DNA from: Pseudomonadota bacterium
Lineage (GTDB): Bacteria; Pseudomonadota; Gammaproteobacteria; Steroidobacterales; Steroidobacteraceae
Assembly: GCA_021849615.1 (NCBI GenBank)
Contig: JAJZSQ010000007.1
Location: 1 to 58,264 of the forward strand
Reading direction: 5' to 3'
Length of the DNA stretch: 58,264 nt
Shown here: positions 32,873-42,841 of the stretch, piece after piece
How positions within the stretch are numbered: position 1 is the stretch's first letter
How the letters are laid out: the number at the start of each line of letters is the position of its first letter
The notes under the pieces: generated by a model
Databases searched by the model: none
Seen by the model: only the letters and a program-made list of their open reading frames with translations
What the model was told of the DNA's origin: nothing
Program-made: the position numbers and the translations under genes

Positions 32873-32945
32873 TGGGCCCGGTAGGATTCGAACCTACGAC
32901 CAAGGGATTATGAGTCCCCTGCACTAACCGCTGTGCTACAGGCCC
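32873..32945 (-). tRNA. tRNA with CAU anticodon (probably tRNA-Ile2, lysidine type; elongator Met possible)
   Basis: The cloverleaf on the minus strand has acceptor GGGCCTG/CGGGCCC, anticodon stem GGGGA/TCCCT with loop CTCATAA (anticodon CAU), variable loop beginning TGGTC, T arm GTAGG/CCTAC with loop TTCGAAT, and discriminator A. The anticodon-stem and variable-loop sequence (ACTCATAATC, TTGGTCG) resembles tRNA-Ile2 of gammaproteobacteria, in which C34 is modified to lysidine by TilS. CCA is not encoded, so the Cca enzyme of this window is needed to finish it. A TAGAAT -10 box lies just upstream (32958-32963). Confidence 0.9.
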
Positions 32946-33000
32946 GCGCGGGCCGCCATTCTAGCAGCGGCTCTGCGGGCGGGGGTGCGTCGCTGACAGG

Positions 33001-33456
33001 CTAGGACACCAGGCAGCCGCTCAGCGCCGCTCTGGATTTGATCGTCTTCATGCACACGGTAGTCTCGATTCGCTGCACGCCGGGCATGCGGCTCACCTGC
33101 ATGCGCAGCAGCTCATCGAGCGCGGCGATCTCCGTCACCAGGACGTGCATCAGGTAATCCGCCTGCCCGGCCGTGGTGTAGCACTGCAGTACCGCCGGGT
33201 GGCGCTCGGCGGCCGCTTCGAATTCCGCATACCGTGCCGAATCGATGCTCACGTACACGAACGCGTGCACCCGCAGCCCGAGGTGCTCGGCGTCGAGTTC
33301 CGCCCGGTAGCCGCGGATCAGCCCCTGGCGTTCCAGTTCGCGTACGCGCTGCCAGCAGGGAGTTTTCGAGAGGCCCACGCGCTGGCCGAGCTCGGCGAAC
33401 GACATGCGTGCGTCCTGTTCGAGCGAGCGCACGATCTCCCGGTCGATCTTGTCCAC
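33001..33456 (-). CDS. Lrp/AsnC family transcriptional regulator
   Basis: The 151-residue protein has an N-terminal HTH (DKIDREIVRSLEQDARMSFAELGQRVGLSKTPCWQRVRELERQG) and a C-terminal RAM ligand-binding domain (VHAFVYVSIDSARYAEFEAAAERHPAVLQCYTTAGQADYLMHVL). Such regulators bind amino acids and act as dimers or octamers. GTG 33456 is used because the next upstream in-frame start would put about 100 non-conserved residues ahead of the HTH. No target gene is evident among its neighbours. Confidence 0.9.
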   Translation of the reverse strand: MDKIDREIVRSLEQDARMSFAELGQRVGLSKTPCWQRVRELERQGLIRGYRAELDAEHLGLRVHAFVYVSIDSARYAEFEAAAERHPAVLQCYTTAGQADYLMHVLVTEIAALDELLRMQVSRMPGVQRIETTVCMKTIKSRAALSGCLVS

Positions 33457-33576
33457 GGCTGTTCTGCAGGAATGACTTTTATCAGGCGATCGTTCTACGC
33501 TCTTGCTGCAACGCAGTCCACTCGTGCCGCAGGGTTCTCGGCTAGAATCCCTGCAGATTAGGCAATGGAGCGGTCG

Positions 33577-33861
33577 ATGAACCAAGGGCGCACGAGCGAA
33601 GAGACCCTGCGTGAACTGTTGGCACGGGTGCACGAACGGTTGAGTCAGAGCGGCTCGATCGATGCGGAGTCGCGCCAGATGCTCGGCGCACTGGTCCAGG
33701 ACATCGGCCGTGCCCTCGGGGAGGGGCCGGCGGAAAGCGGCTCGGTGAGCGGGCACGCCTCGCGCCTGGAGGGGATGGCGGTGCGCTTCCAGGCCGATCA
33801 CCCGGCGCTCGCAGAGCTGCTGCGCCAGCTCACCGACGCGCTGGGGAAATTCGGGATCTAG
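33577..33861 (+). CDS. DUF4404 family protein
   Basis: The 94-residue helical protein (SEETLRELLARVHERLSQSG, RQMLGALVQDIGRALG, ADHPALAELLRQLTDALGKFGI) matches small DUF4404 proteins. Function unknown. ATG 33577 is preferred over ATG 33565 because GGAG lies six bases before it. A TAGAAT box at 33542-33547 may be its -10. Its last two codons and stop form the first arm of the long hairpin at 33854-33894. Confidence 0.75.
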   Translation: MNQGRTSEETLRELLARVHERLSQSGSIDAESRQMLGALVQDIGRALGEGPAESGSVSGHASRLEGMAVRFQADHPALAELLRQLTDALGKFGI

Positions 33862-33894
33862 CCGGCCGCGCGCCCCGCGCGGCCGGCTAGATCC
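33854..33894. terminator. 41-base perfect hairpin between convergent DUF4404 and rpoD genes
   Basis: GGATCTAGCCGGCCGCGCG (33854-33872), loop CCC, and its exact reverse complement (33876-33894): 19 base pairs without a mismatch. It includes the DUF4404 stop and ends one base before the rpoD stop codon, so it serves both strands. No T-run follows either arm, so it may act as a Rho-assisted terminator, a polymerase roadblock or a 3'-end stabiliser. Confidence 0.7.
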
Positions 33895-33895
33895 A

Positions 33896-35974
<2,079 letters not shown>

Positions 35975-36061
35975 TGAATCTCGACGGAATGGGCGGGGGC
36001 CTTGACCCCGATGTGCTGGCAGGCGCGGGTAGACTCAAGGGGCGCCAAAATAAATTCATCT

Positions 36062-36090
36062 AGTGTATGAGGCTCGTCTGCCGCGCACAA
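36062..36090 (-). promoter_or_regulatory. candidate promoter for rpoD
   Basis: Minus-strand TTGTGC (36090-36085) and TACACT (36067-36062) are separated by 17 bases, in the 118-base gap between dnaG and rpoD. The leader would be about 80 bases. It would give rpoD an output separate from the rpsU-yqeY-dnaG message. Confidence 0.4.
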
Positions 36091-36092
36091 GT

Positions 36093-37874
36093 TCACTGCC
36101 GTCCTGGCTTACCGTTCCGGACCGCTTTTCGTGATGTAAGCAATTGAAACTCCTTAAGTTCTTGCTCGCTCAACGATCTGCTCCGGCTCTGGGTCTCTAG
36201 GGCCCTCAGCCGCTGGTCGACCTCGAGATCGACCAATTTACCCAGCGCGGCCTGCAGCTCGACCGCTGCTGCCGCCTCGTCATCGAGCACTGCCTCGCGC
36301 TCCAGCAGCCGTCCGAGGTGCTCGCCGCCCGGCCGGTCCCGCCAGCGCTCGATGACCTGCGCCGCGATCTGTAACGGCCGGGCGCGCAAATCATCGAGTA
36401 ATCCGCGCAGCAATTCGGCGCCGGCCTCGGTACAGTTCTGCAGTTCGGCCCGTTCGGCCTCCGTAATCGTCCCGGCAATGCCTGGAAAACGCACCAGCCG
36501 GGCGAGCGCCTGACGGACCAGACTGCCTCGTCCGGCGCTGTGCCGGGTACGGAGCGGCGCACGGGCGACCGCAGCCGCTGGTGCCGGCGCCATCCCGTCC
36601 TGCCAGAGAGCCTCGAGACGCTCGGCGGGCAATCCCACCACTTCGGCCACGCGGGCGATCAACAGTTCCCGGTACACGCCGGCCGGGACTTTCCCGATCA
36701 GCGGTCGCGCCGCCTCGGCGAGGCGAGCCCGGCCGTCAGCGTGCGCGATATCCACCTCCGCCGACAACTCCCGAACGAGGTACTCCGACAGCGGCAACGC
36801 CCCGTCCAGACGCTGCTCGAAGGCCGCCCGGCCCTCGGCGCCGACCAGGCTGTCCGGATCGTGCCCTTCGGGCAGGAACAGGAAGCGGATCTCCCGCCCC
36901 TCGCGCGCTTCCGGCAGCGCATGCTGCAGCGCGCGCCAGGCCGCGCCGCGTCCGGCCCGATCGCCGTCGAACGCGAACACGACCTCGCGGACCAGCCGGA
37001 AGATGCGCTTCAGGTGATCGGGCGTGGTCGAGGTGCCGAGGGTCGCCACGGCATACGTGATGCCCGCCTGGTGCAGCCGGACCACATCCATGTAGCCCTC
37101 GACGACCACCAGGCGCTTCAGCGTTCCACCGGCAATCCGCGACTCGTACAGCCCATACAACTCGTGGCCCTTGTGAAATAGGGCTGTTTCGGGCGAATTC
37201 AAGTACTTGGGCTCGCCCCGATCGAGGACGCGCCCGCCGAACGCAATGGTGCGCCCGCGGCTGTCCCGGATCGGGAACATGATCCGGTCGCGGAAGCGGT
37301 CGTAGTGGCCCTCGCCGCGACCGCCGCTGCGCTCGATGATCAGGCCGGTCGCTGCGAGCGCGCGCCGATCCGTCTCGCGGGTCCCGAAGCGGCCGAGCAC
37401 CGCATCCCAGGCATCCGGGGCATAACCGAGCACGAAGCGCTGCACCGTCTCGGCCGTCAGGCCACGCTGCGCGACGTACTGCCCGGCCCGGGCCGTCGCG
37501 GCCAGGGTCTGCGCATAGAACTGCGTGACCCGGCCCATGAGTTCGTACAGAGGCGCATTCTGCGGGTCCGGTCCGCCACCACCGCCTTCGTGCGGCACGG
37601 TGAGCCCGAGCCGCCCGGCGAGATCTTCGATCGCCTCCGGGAAGCTCATGTGGTCGTATTCCATCAGGAAGCGCAGCGCCGTCCCGTGGGCGCCGCAGCC
37701 GAAGCAGTGGTAGAACTGCTTCTCGGGGCTGACCCAGAACGAGGCGGTCTTCTCGCTGTGGAACGGGCAGCAGGCCTTGTACTCGCGGCCCGCCTTGGTC
37801 AGCTGCACGCGCGAGCCGACCACCTCCACGATGTCCGTGCGGGCGATCAGCTCGTCGATGAAGCTCTGGGGAAT
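36093..37874 (-). CDS. dnaG: DNA primase, non-canonical start likely
   Basis: Synthesises RNA primers at the replication fork. Landmarks: the conserved N-terminal IPQSFIDELIARTDIVEVV, zinc-binding CCPFH and CFGCG, the TOPRIM domain with VVVEGYMDVV (catalytic Glu) and FAFDGDRAG, and a C-terminal helicase-binding domain. The conserved N-terminus continues upstream of the first GTG (37829). Between the preceding in-frame TAG (37889-37887, also the yqeY stop) and IPQSF only TCC, GCC, CCT, ATC and ATT occur, so there is no ATG/GTG/TTG. An ATT (37874) or ATC (37877) start is the simplest reading, giving about 593 residues; GTG 37829 would lose 15 conserved residues. Confidence 0.9.
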   Translation of the reverse strand: MPQSFIDELIARTDIVEVVGSRVQLTKAGREYKACCPFHSEKTASFWVSPEKQFYHCFGCGAHGTALRFLMEYDHMSFPEAIEDLAGRLGLTVPHEGGGGGPDPQNAPLYELMGRVTQFYAQTLAATARAGQYVAQRGLTAETVQRFVLGYAPDAWDAVLGRFGTRETDRRALAATGLIIERSGGRGEGHYDRFRDRIMFPIRDSRGRTIAFGGRVLDRGEPKYLNSPETALFHKGHELYGLYESRIAGGTLKRLVVVEGYMDVVRLHQAGITYAVATLGTSTTPDHLKRIFRLVREVVFAFDGDRAGRGAAWRALQHALPEAREGREIRFLFLPEGHDPDSLVGAEGRAAFEQRLDGALPLSEYLVRELSAEVDIAHADGRARLAEAARPLIGKVPAGVYRELLIARVAEVVGLPAERLEALWQDGMAPAPAAAVARAPLRTRHSAGRGSLVRQALARLVRFPGIAGTITEAERAELQNCTEAGAELLRGLLDDLRARPLQIAAQVIERWRDRPGGEHLGRLLEREAVLDDEAAAAVELQAALGKLVDLEVDQRLRALETQSRSRSLSEQELKEFQLLTSRKAVRNGKPGRQ

Positions 37875-37886
37875 GATAGGGGCGGA

Positions 37887-38342
37887 CTACCCCGGCAGGC
37901 GGCCCAGCCGATCGCGCACCAGAGCGCTGACGGCGCTCATGTCGGCGCGGCCCTGGGCCTGGGACTTGATCAGCGCCATCACCTTGCCCATGTCCTTCGG
38001 CGAGGCGGCGCCGCTCGAGGCGATCGCCTGGCTGATCAATGTCTCGATCTCCGCGCCGCTCATCTGTGCCGGCAGATAGGCCTCGAGCACCGTGATCTCG
38101 GCGCTCTCCTTGGCGACCAGATCGCTGCGTCCGCCGCTGGCGAACTGCGCGATCGCCTCCTTGCGCTGCTTGATCATCTTCTCGAGGACGGCGATCACCT
38201 GGGCGTCATCGAGCGTCACCCGCTCGTCGACTTCACGCTGCTTGATCCCAGCGAGCGCCATACGGATAGTGGCGAGACGCTCTTTCTCGCCCGAGCGCAT
38301 CGCGCTCTTCATGTCCTCGGTGATGCGTTCCTTGAGCGTCAT
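37887..38342 (-). CDS. yqeY: GatB/YqeY domain protein
   Basis: The 151-residue helical protein has YqeY features: TLKERITEDMKSAMRSGEKERLATIRMALAGIKQREVDER, KMIKQRKEAIAQFASGGRSDLVAKESAEITVLEAYLP, and a C-terminal MGKVMALIKSQAQGRADMSAVSALVRDRL. The domain resembles the tail of the GatB amidotransferase subunit and may bind tRNA; the cellular role is unclear. ATG 38342 is chosen; GTG 38348 is two codons upstream. It lies between rpsU and dnaG, as in many proteobacteria. Its TAG stop is in the same frame as dnaG. Confidence 0.9.
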   Translation of the reverse strand: MTLKERITEDMKSAMRSGEKERLATIRMALAGIKQREVDERVTLDDAQVIAVLEKMIKQRKEAIAQFASGGRSDLVAKESAEITVLEAYLPAQMSGAEIETLISQAIASSGAASPKDMGKVMALIKSQAQGRADMSAVSALVRDRLGRLPG

Positions 38343-38353
38343 GCGCACAGGCC

Positions 38354-38563
38354 TCAGCGCGCGGCGCGCATGCCCTCGCGCGAAACGCGCTTCATGTGCC
38401 GCTTCACAGCAGCCGCCTTCTTGCGTTTCCGCTCCTGGGTCGGCTTCTCGTAGAATTCACGTCGACGCAGTTCGGTGAGGATGCCGGCCTTCTCGCAGGC
38501 GCGCTTGAAACGCCGTAGGGCGGCATCGAAATACTCGTTCTCGCGGATACGGACGCTCGGCAT
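38354..38563 (-). CDS. rpsU: 30S ribosomal protein bS21
   Basis: The 69-residue basic protein [20 protein letters not shown]... with [22 protein letters not shown] is a typical bS21, which sits near the anti-Shine-Dalgarno of 16S rRNA and aids initiation. Upstream in-frame extensions have no similarity and are rejected. First gene of the rpsU-yqeY-dnaG-rpoD order, so ribosome, primase and sigma synthesis are linked as in other proteobacteria. The promoter at 38662-38690 gives a leader of about 95 bases. Confidence 0.96.
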   Translation of the reverse strand: MPSVRIRENEYFDAALRRFKRACEKAGILTELRRREFYEKPTQERKRKKAAAVKRHMKRVSREGMRAAR

Positions 38564-38661
38564 CGAAACCTCTGCAGACAGTTGCGGGCCGGCGCCGCAT
38601 TCCGCCTCGCGCGCCGAAAGCACGCCGCAGCGGACGAAGAGCCGGGTCAAATGGGCCGGCA

Positions 38662-38690
38662 ATTCTAGTAGAGGCGACTGGTAAAGGCAA
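38662..38690 (-). promoter_or_regulatory. candidate promoter of the rpsU-yqeY-dnaG operon
   Basis: Minus-strand TTGCCT (38690-38685) and TAGAAT (38667-38662) are separated by exactly 17 bases. The -10 matches consensus at five of six positions. It is divergent from tsaD. Confidence 0.5.
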
Positions 38691-38813
38691 AATTAGCGCA
38701 TCGAGCCTGCGGGCCCACCCGTCCGCGGCGGCGGTGCTCGGGCGGCAGACGCTGCGCGCGGCGCGGGCTTCCGGTGCGCCGAAAGCTGATATTTTTCTAT
38801 TAGAGTCAATGAT

Positions 38814-39845
38814 ATGCGTGTTCTTGCGATCGAGTCCTCCTGCGATGAGAGCGCCGCGGCCGTCCTCGATGAGTCCGGCGGCCTGCTGGCGCACGAGCTG
38901 TACAGCCAGATCGCGTTGCACCGTGTCTACGGCGGGGTCGTGCCGGAATTGGCCTCGCGCGATCACGTGCGCAAGCTGCTGCCGCTGGTCGAGCGGGCAC
39001 TCGCCGCGGCGCACACCGCGCCGCAGGCGCTCGCCGGGATCGCCTACACGGCGGGTCCCGGGCTGATCGGGGCGCTGCTGACGGGGGCGGCGCTGGCGCG
39101 CAGCCTGGCGTACGCCTGGGGTCTGCCGGCCGTGGGCGTGCACCATCTCGAGGGGCATCTGCTCGCCCCGCTGCTCGAGCCGCAGCCGCCGCCATTTCCA
39201 CACGTGGCGCTGCTGGTCTCCGGCGGCCACACGCAGCTGATCGAGGTGCGCGGGATCGGTCGCTACCGCATCCTCGGCGACACGCGCGACGATGCCGCCG
39301 GCGAGGCCTTCGACAAGACCGCCAAGCTCCTCGGTCTGCCCTATCCGGGCGGCCCGGAACTCTCGCGCCTGGCGGCGCAGGGAACCTCGGGGGCGTTTCA
39401 TTTTCCCCGCCCGATGCTCGATCGTCCCGGCCTGGAGTTCAGCTTTTCCGGCTTGAAAACGGCCGTGCTGCACACTCTGCGCGGCCGCGAACTCGATGCG
39501 CGCACCAAGGCGGACGTGGCCCGCGCGGTCGAGGAGGCGATCGTCGAGACGCTCACCGTCAAAGCCGAACGCGCCCTCGAGCAGAGCGGCTTCGACACGC
39601 TGGTCGTTTCCGGGGGCGTCAGCGCCAACCTGCCGCTGCGCGCTGCGCTCGCAAACGCCGCCGCCCGTCACGGCGCGCGCGTGTACTATCCGCGCATCGA
39701 ATTCTGCACCGACAACGCGGCGATGATCGCGGTGGCCGGCCTGCATCGGCTGCGCGCCGGGGAGCGCCAGGGGCTCGCCATCGAGGCGCGCGCCCAATGG
39801 CCGCTCGAATCGCTCGCGCCCGTCGGTGCCGAGGCCCATTCGTGA
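38814..39845 (+). CDS. tsaD: tRNA N6-threonylcarbamoyladenosine transferase TsaD
   Basis: Transfers the threonylcarbamoyl group to A37 of ANN-decoding tRNAs, with TsaB and TsaE. The 343-residue ASKHA-fold protein shows [12 protein letters not shown] at the N-terminus, [16 protein letters not shown], the metal ligands HHLEGHLLA (about 109-117), [10 protein letters not shown], and [21 protein letters not shown] 38814 has no Shine-Dalgarno; TAGAGT (38801-38806) ends seven bases upstream, so the message may be leaderless. Divergent from rpsU, as in many gammaproteobacteria. Confidence 0.96.
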   Translation: MRVLAIESSCDESAAAVLDESGGLLAHELYSQIALHRVYGGVVPELASRDHVRKLLPLVERALAAAHTAPQALAGIAYTAGPGLIGALLTGAALARSLAYAWGLPAVGVHHLEGHLLAPLLEPQPPPFPHVALLVSGGHTQLIEVRGIGRYRILGDTRDDAAGEAFDKTAKLLGLPYPGGPELSRLAAQGTSGAFHFPRPMLDRPGLEFSFSGLKTAVLHTLRGRELDARTKADVARAVEEAIVETLTVKAERALEQSGFDTLVVSGGVSANLPLRAALANAAARHGARVYYPRIEFCTDNAAMIAVAGLHRLRAGERQGLAIEARAQWPLESLAPVGAEAHS

Positions 39846-39904
39846 GCTGGCCGGACGGCACGGCGCGCGGTGCGTGAACGGATTGGAAGGGGACCGAATA
39901 GAAC

Positions 39905-40288
39905 ATGAGCGACACGGCGCTTTGCGGGGATCGGATCTTCCTGCGCGGATTGACCGCCGAGTGCATCATCGGCTTCATCGACTGGGAGCGGCGCGTCAAG
40001 CAGACGGTGGTGATCGATCTGGAGCTGCCCGTCGATTGCGCGCGGGCCGCCGCGTCGGATGAAGTGGCCGACACCGTCGATTACAAGCAGATCGCCAAGC
40101 GCGTGCTGGCCTTCATCGAGGCGTCCGAATTCAAGCTGGTCGAAACCCTGGCGCACCGGCTGGCGCTGCTGCTGCTCGAGGAATTCGCCCTGGACTGGGT
40201 CCGGCTGTCACTGAACAAGCCCGGAGCGATCCGCAACTCCCGCGACGTCGGCGTGACGATCGAGCGCCGTCGCGCCGCGGCGTGCTGA
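39905..40288 (+). CDS. folB: dihydroneopterin aldolase
   Basis: Converts 7,8-dihydroneopterin to 6-hydroxymethyl-7,8-dihydropterin in folate synthesis. The 127-residue protein has GDRIFLRGLTAECIIGFIDWERRVKQTVVIDLEL, the active-site segment DTVDYKQIAKRVLAFIEASEFKLVETLAHRLALLLL (catalytic Glu in LVETLA) and LSLNKPGAIRNSRDVGVTIER with the conserved Lys. GGAAGGGG precedes the ATG by about 14 bases. It lies 59 bases after tsaD and nine before folK. Confidence 0.94.
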   Translation: MSDTALCGDRIFLRGLTAECIIGFIDWERRVKQTVVIDLELPVDCARAAASDEVADTVDYKQIAKRVLAFIEASEFKLVETLAHRLALLLLEEFALDWVRLSLNKPGAIRNSRDVGVTIERRRAAAC

Positions 40289-40297
40289 GACGATCCG

Positions 40298-40804
40298 ATG
40301 CCCGAGGTCTATGTTGCGGCCGGCAGCAACGTCGAGCCCTACAAACATCTCGCACGGGCGGCCCGCGAGCTCGCCGGGGCGTTTCCCGGCGCACGCTGCT
40401 CGTCCTGGTATCGCAACCGCGCCGTCGGGTTCGAGGGTGAGGATTTCATCAATTTCGTGGCCGGCTTCAGCACCGAGCAGCCGCTCGAAGCCGTGATCGC
40501 ACATCTGCAGGCCATCGAGGGTCTCTGTGGGCGCACGCGCACCGCGCCGCGCTGGGCGCCGCGCAGCATGGATCTGGACATCCTCCTGTACGGCACGCAG
40601 GTGCTCGACACTCCGGCCGTACGCCTGCCGCGGCCTGATCTGCTCAAGCGCGCCTACATGCTCGGTCCGCTCGCCGAACTGGCGCCCGAACTGATCCATC
40701 CCACCGCCGGGGCGAGCATCGGGACGCTGTGGCGGCAGTTCGACCAGGCCGCCCATCCTCTGATCCGGGTCCCCACGTCCGATGCGCACGAGGCTGTGGG
40801 CTAG
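40298..40804 (+). CDS. folK: 6-hydroxymethyl-7,8-dihydropterin pyrophosphokinase
   Basis: Next folate step after FolB: transfers pyrophosphate from ATP to hydroxymethyl-dihydropterin. The 168 residues include VYVAAGSNVEPYKHL, SSWYRNRAVGF, DFINFVAGF, GRTRTAPRWAPRSMDLDILLYG (with the two metal-binding Asp residues in DLDIL) and LPRPDLLKRAYMLGPLAELAP. It is coupled with folB. The downstream pteridine reductase and the rest of the cluster support a folate/pterin context. Confidence 0.95.
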   Translation: MPEVYVAAGSNVEPYKHLARAARELAGAFPGARCSSWYRNRAVGFEGEDFINFVAGFSTEQPLEAVIAHLQAIEGLCGRTRTAPRWAPRSMDLDILLYGTQVLDTPAVRLPRPDLLKRAYMLGPLAELAPELIHPTAGASIGTLWRQFDQAAHPLIRVPTSDAHEAVG

Positions 40805-40855
40805 CGCGCCATGCCCAATCGGCCCAGTGCTTGCCGCCGGTGCGGCCGCGCCGTG

Positions 40856-41626
40856 TTACCAGGCGATGCTGCGTCCGCCGTCCACGGCCAGGACCTGCCC
40901 CGTGACGAACGGCGCATCGCACGCGAAGAAGCGCACCGCGCGTGCGATGTCCTGCGGTGTTCCGCTGCGCTTCAGCGCGGTGCGCTCGATGATGTGCCGG
41001 CGCAGTGGCTCCTCGACGCCGCTCTCCGGCCAGAGCACCGGTCCGGGGGCGATCGCGTTGACGCGCACCTGCGGGCCGAGCTCGCGCGCCAGCGACTTCG
41101 TCAGCATGATCAGGCCTGCTTTGGCCACGCTGTATACCGGGTGATGGCGCAGAGGACGCATGCCGTGGATGTCCGTGAGGTTCACGATCAGGCCGCCGCG
41201 CTCGCTCAACGCCGCGCGGGTGGCCTGGGCAAGGAACAGCGGCGCCTTCAAGTTGGTGCCGATCAGATCGCTCCAGACCCGCTCATCAATCTGTCCCATC
41301 GGGGTCGGATAGAACGTCGAGGCGTTGTTCACCAGGATGTCGAGCCGACCGAAGGCCGACACCGCCGCGGCGGCCATCCGCTCGAGCGACTGCAGCTCGA
41401 GCAGGTCCCCGGACACGAGCGCCGCGGAGTCGGCCCGCACGCCATTCAATTCTGCGGCGAGCGCACCGGCCGATTCCGCCGAGCTGCGATAGTGCAGCAC
41501 GATCTGCGCACCGGCGGCGTGCAGCGTGCGCGCGATGAGCGCGCCGAGGCGGCGCGCGCCGCCGGTGACCAGAACCGCCTGGCCGCTGAGCGGACTGGGC
41601 GCGTGGGCGTCGTCAGATGGCGTCAT
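40856..41626 (-). CDS. pteridine reductase-like SDR (FolM type)
   Basis: The 256-residue short-chain dehydrogenase has an NADPH-binding TGGARRLG turn, which is the TGxxxRxG form of FolM/PTR1 rather than the classical TGxxxGxG. NNAST follows, then the catalytic YSVAKAG (Tyr and Lys), and NAIAPGPVLWPE. Such enzymes reduce dihydrofolate or dihydromonapterin. Position next to folB-folK supports a pterin role. It converges with folK and is divergent from the MidA-like gene with a very short shared gap. Confidence 0.85.
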   Translation of the reverse strand: MTPSDDAHAPSPLSGQAVLVTGGARRLGALIARTLHAAGAQIVLHYRSSAESAGALAAELNGVRADSAALVSGDLLELQSLERMAAAAVSAFGRLDILVNNASTFYPTPMGQIDERVWSDLIGTNLKAPLFLAQATRAALSERGGLIVNLTDIHGMRPLRHHPVYSVAKAGLIMLTKSLARELGPQVRVNAIAPGPVLWPESGVEEPLRRHIIERTALKRSGTPQDIARAVRFFACDAPFVTGQVLAVDGGRSIAW

Positions 41627-41664
41627 GAATCTTGGCTCGATCGATGAGGACGGCAGACTCCATT

Positions 41665-42819
41665 ATGACCCCGCCGCTGTCGGCGGAAGAAGCGGCGCAT
41701 TCCGAGGCGCTCGCGGCACACATCGCCGCGGCGGTGCGCGCCGGCGGCGGCTGGCTGTCATTCGAGCGCTTCATGGCCCTCGCGCTGTACGCACCGGGAC
41801 TCGGCTACTACAGCGCCGGCAGCATCAAGATCGGCGCTGGCGGGGATTTCGTCACGGCGCCGCAAATGTCGGACCTGTTCAGTCGCTGCGTGGCCGCGCA
41901 GTGCGCCGAGGTGCTGGCCGACGGCGGGGAGATCCTGGAATTCGGGGCCGGTACCGGGCGCATGGCCGCCGCGGTGCTCACCGAACTGGCCGCCCGCGGC
42001 TGTCTGCCGCAGCGCTACGCGATCCTCGAGGTCAGTGCGGATCTGGCGCAGCGGCAGCGGCGGTGCATCGGTGCGCTGCCGGCGCCGCTCGCCGAGCGGG
42101 TGGTGTGGCTCGATCGGTTGCCGGAGCGGCCCGTGCAAGGCGTGATTCTCGCCAATGAGGTGCTCGATGCGTTGCCCTGCCGCAGGTTCGTCCTGGAGGC
42201 CGGCGCGCCGCGCGAGCTCGGTGTAGCGCTCGAGGGCACACGCCTGGTCGAGCGCGCCGCGCCAGCGGATGCGGCGCTCACTGAAGAATGGGCCCGGCTC
42301 AGCGCGGAACTGCCGGCGCCGCTCACCGACGGATACGTCTCGGAGATCTGTCTGCAGGCCGGGCCGTGGGTGGGAAGTGCCGCGGATGCGTTGCAGCGCG
42401 GCATGATGCTTCTCTTTGATTACGGTCTGCCGCGTGCGCACTACTACCACCCGCAGCGTGTCGCGGGCACGCTGCGCTGTCACTACAAGCACCGGGTGCA
42501 CGACGACCCCTACGTGAATCTCGGCGTGCAGGACCTGACCGCGTGGGTCGACTTTACGCGGATCGCCGAAAGCGCCGTCGCCGCCGGGCTCGACGTGGCG
42601 GGATTTGCGACGCAGGCGGCGTTCCTGCTCGGCACGGGAATCGAGCGTCTGGTCGCCGAGGCGGGCGATGCGCTCGAGCACGCACGCCGCGCGGGCGAGG
42701 CGCGCCGTCTGCTGCTGCCGGGAGAAATGGGCGAGGCGTTCAAGGCCATGGCGCTGACGCGCCAGTGCGACGCGCCGCTGCCGGGGTTTGCGCTGCAGGA
42801 TCTGCGCGCCTCGCTCTGA
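41665..42819 (+). CDS. class I SAM-dependent methyltransferase, MidA/NDUFAF7-like (DUF185)
   Basis: The 384-residue protein of the MidA/NDUFAF7 family has GGGWLSFERFMALALYAPGLGYYSAG near the N-terminus, DFVTAPQMSDLF, the SAM-binding EILEFGAGTGRMAAAVL, GVILANEVLDALPCRRF and LLFDYGLPRAHYYHPQR. The mitochondrial enzyme methylates an arginine of a complex I subunit; bacterial targets are unknown. ATG 41665 is used; ATG 41644 and TTG 41632 are alternatives. Interestingly an NDUFA9-like gene also lies in this window (53306-54235). Confidence 0.88.
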   Translation: MTPPLSAEEAAHSEALAAHIAAAVRAGGGWLSFERFMALALYAPGLGYYSAGSIKIGAGGDFVTAPQMSDLFSRCVAAQCAEVLADGGEILEFGAGTGRMAAAVLTELAARGCLPQRYAILEVSADLAQRQRRCIGALPAPLAERVVWLDRLPERPVQGVILANEVLDALPCRRFVLEAGAPRELGVALEGTRLVERAAPADAALTEEWARLSAELPAPLTDGYVSEICLQAGPWVGSAADALQRGMMLLFDYGLPRAHYYHPQRVAGTLRCHYKHRVHDDPYVNLGVQDLTAWVDFTRIAESAVAAGLDVAGFATQAAFLLGTGIERLVAEAGDALEHARRAGEARRLLLPGEMGEAFKAMALTRQCDAPLPGFALQDLRASL

Positions 42820-42841
42820 GCCGCTGGCCCCGGGAGCCGTC

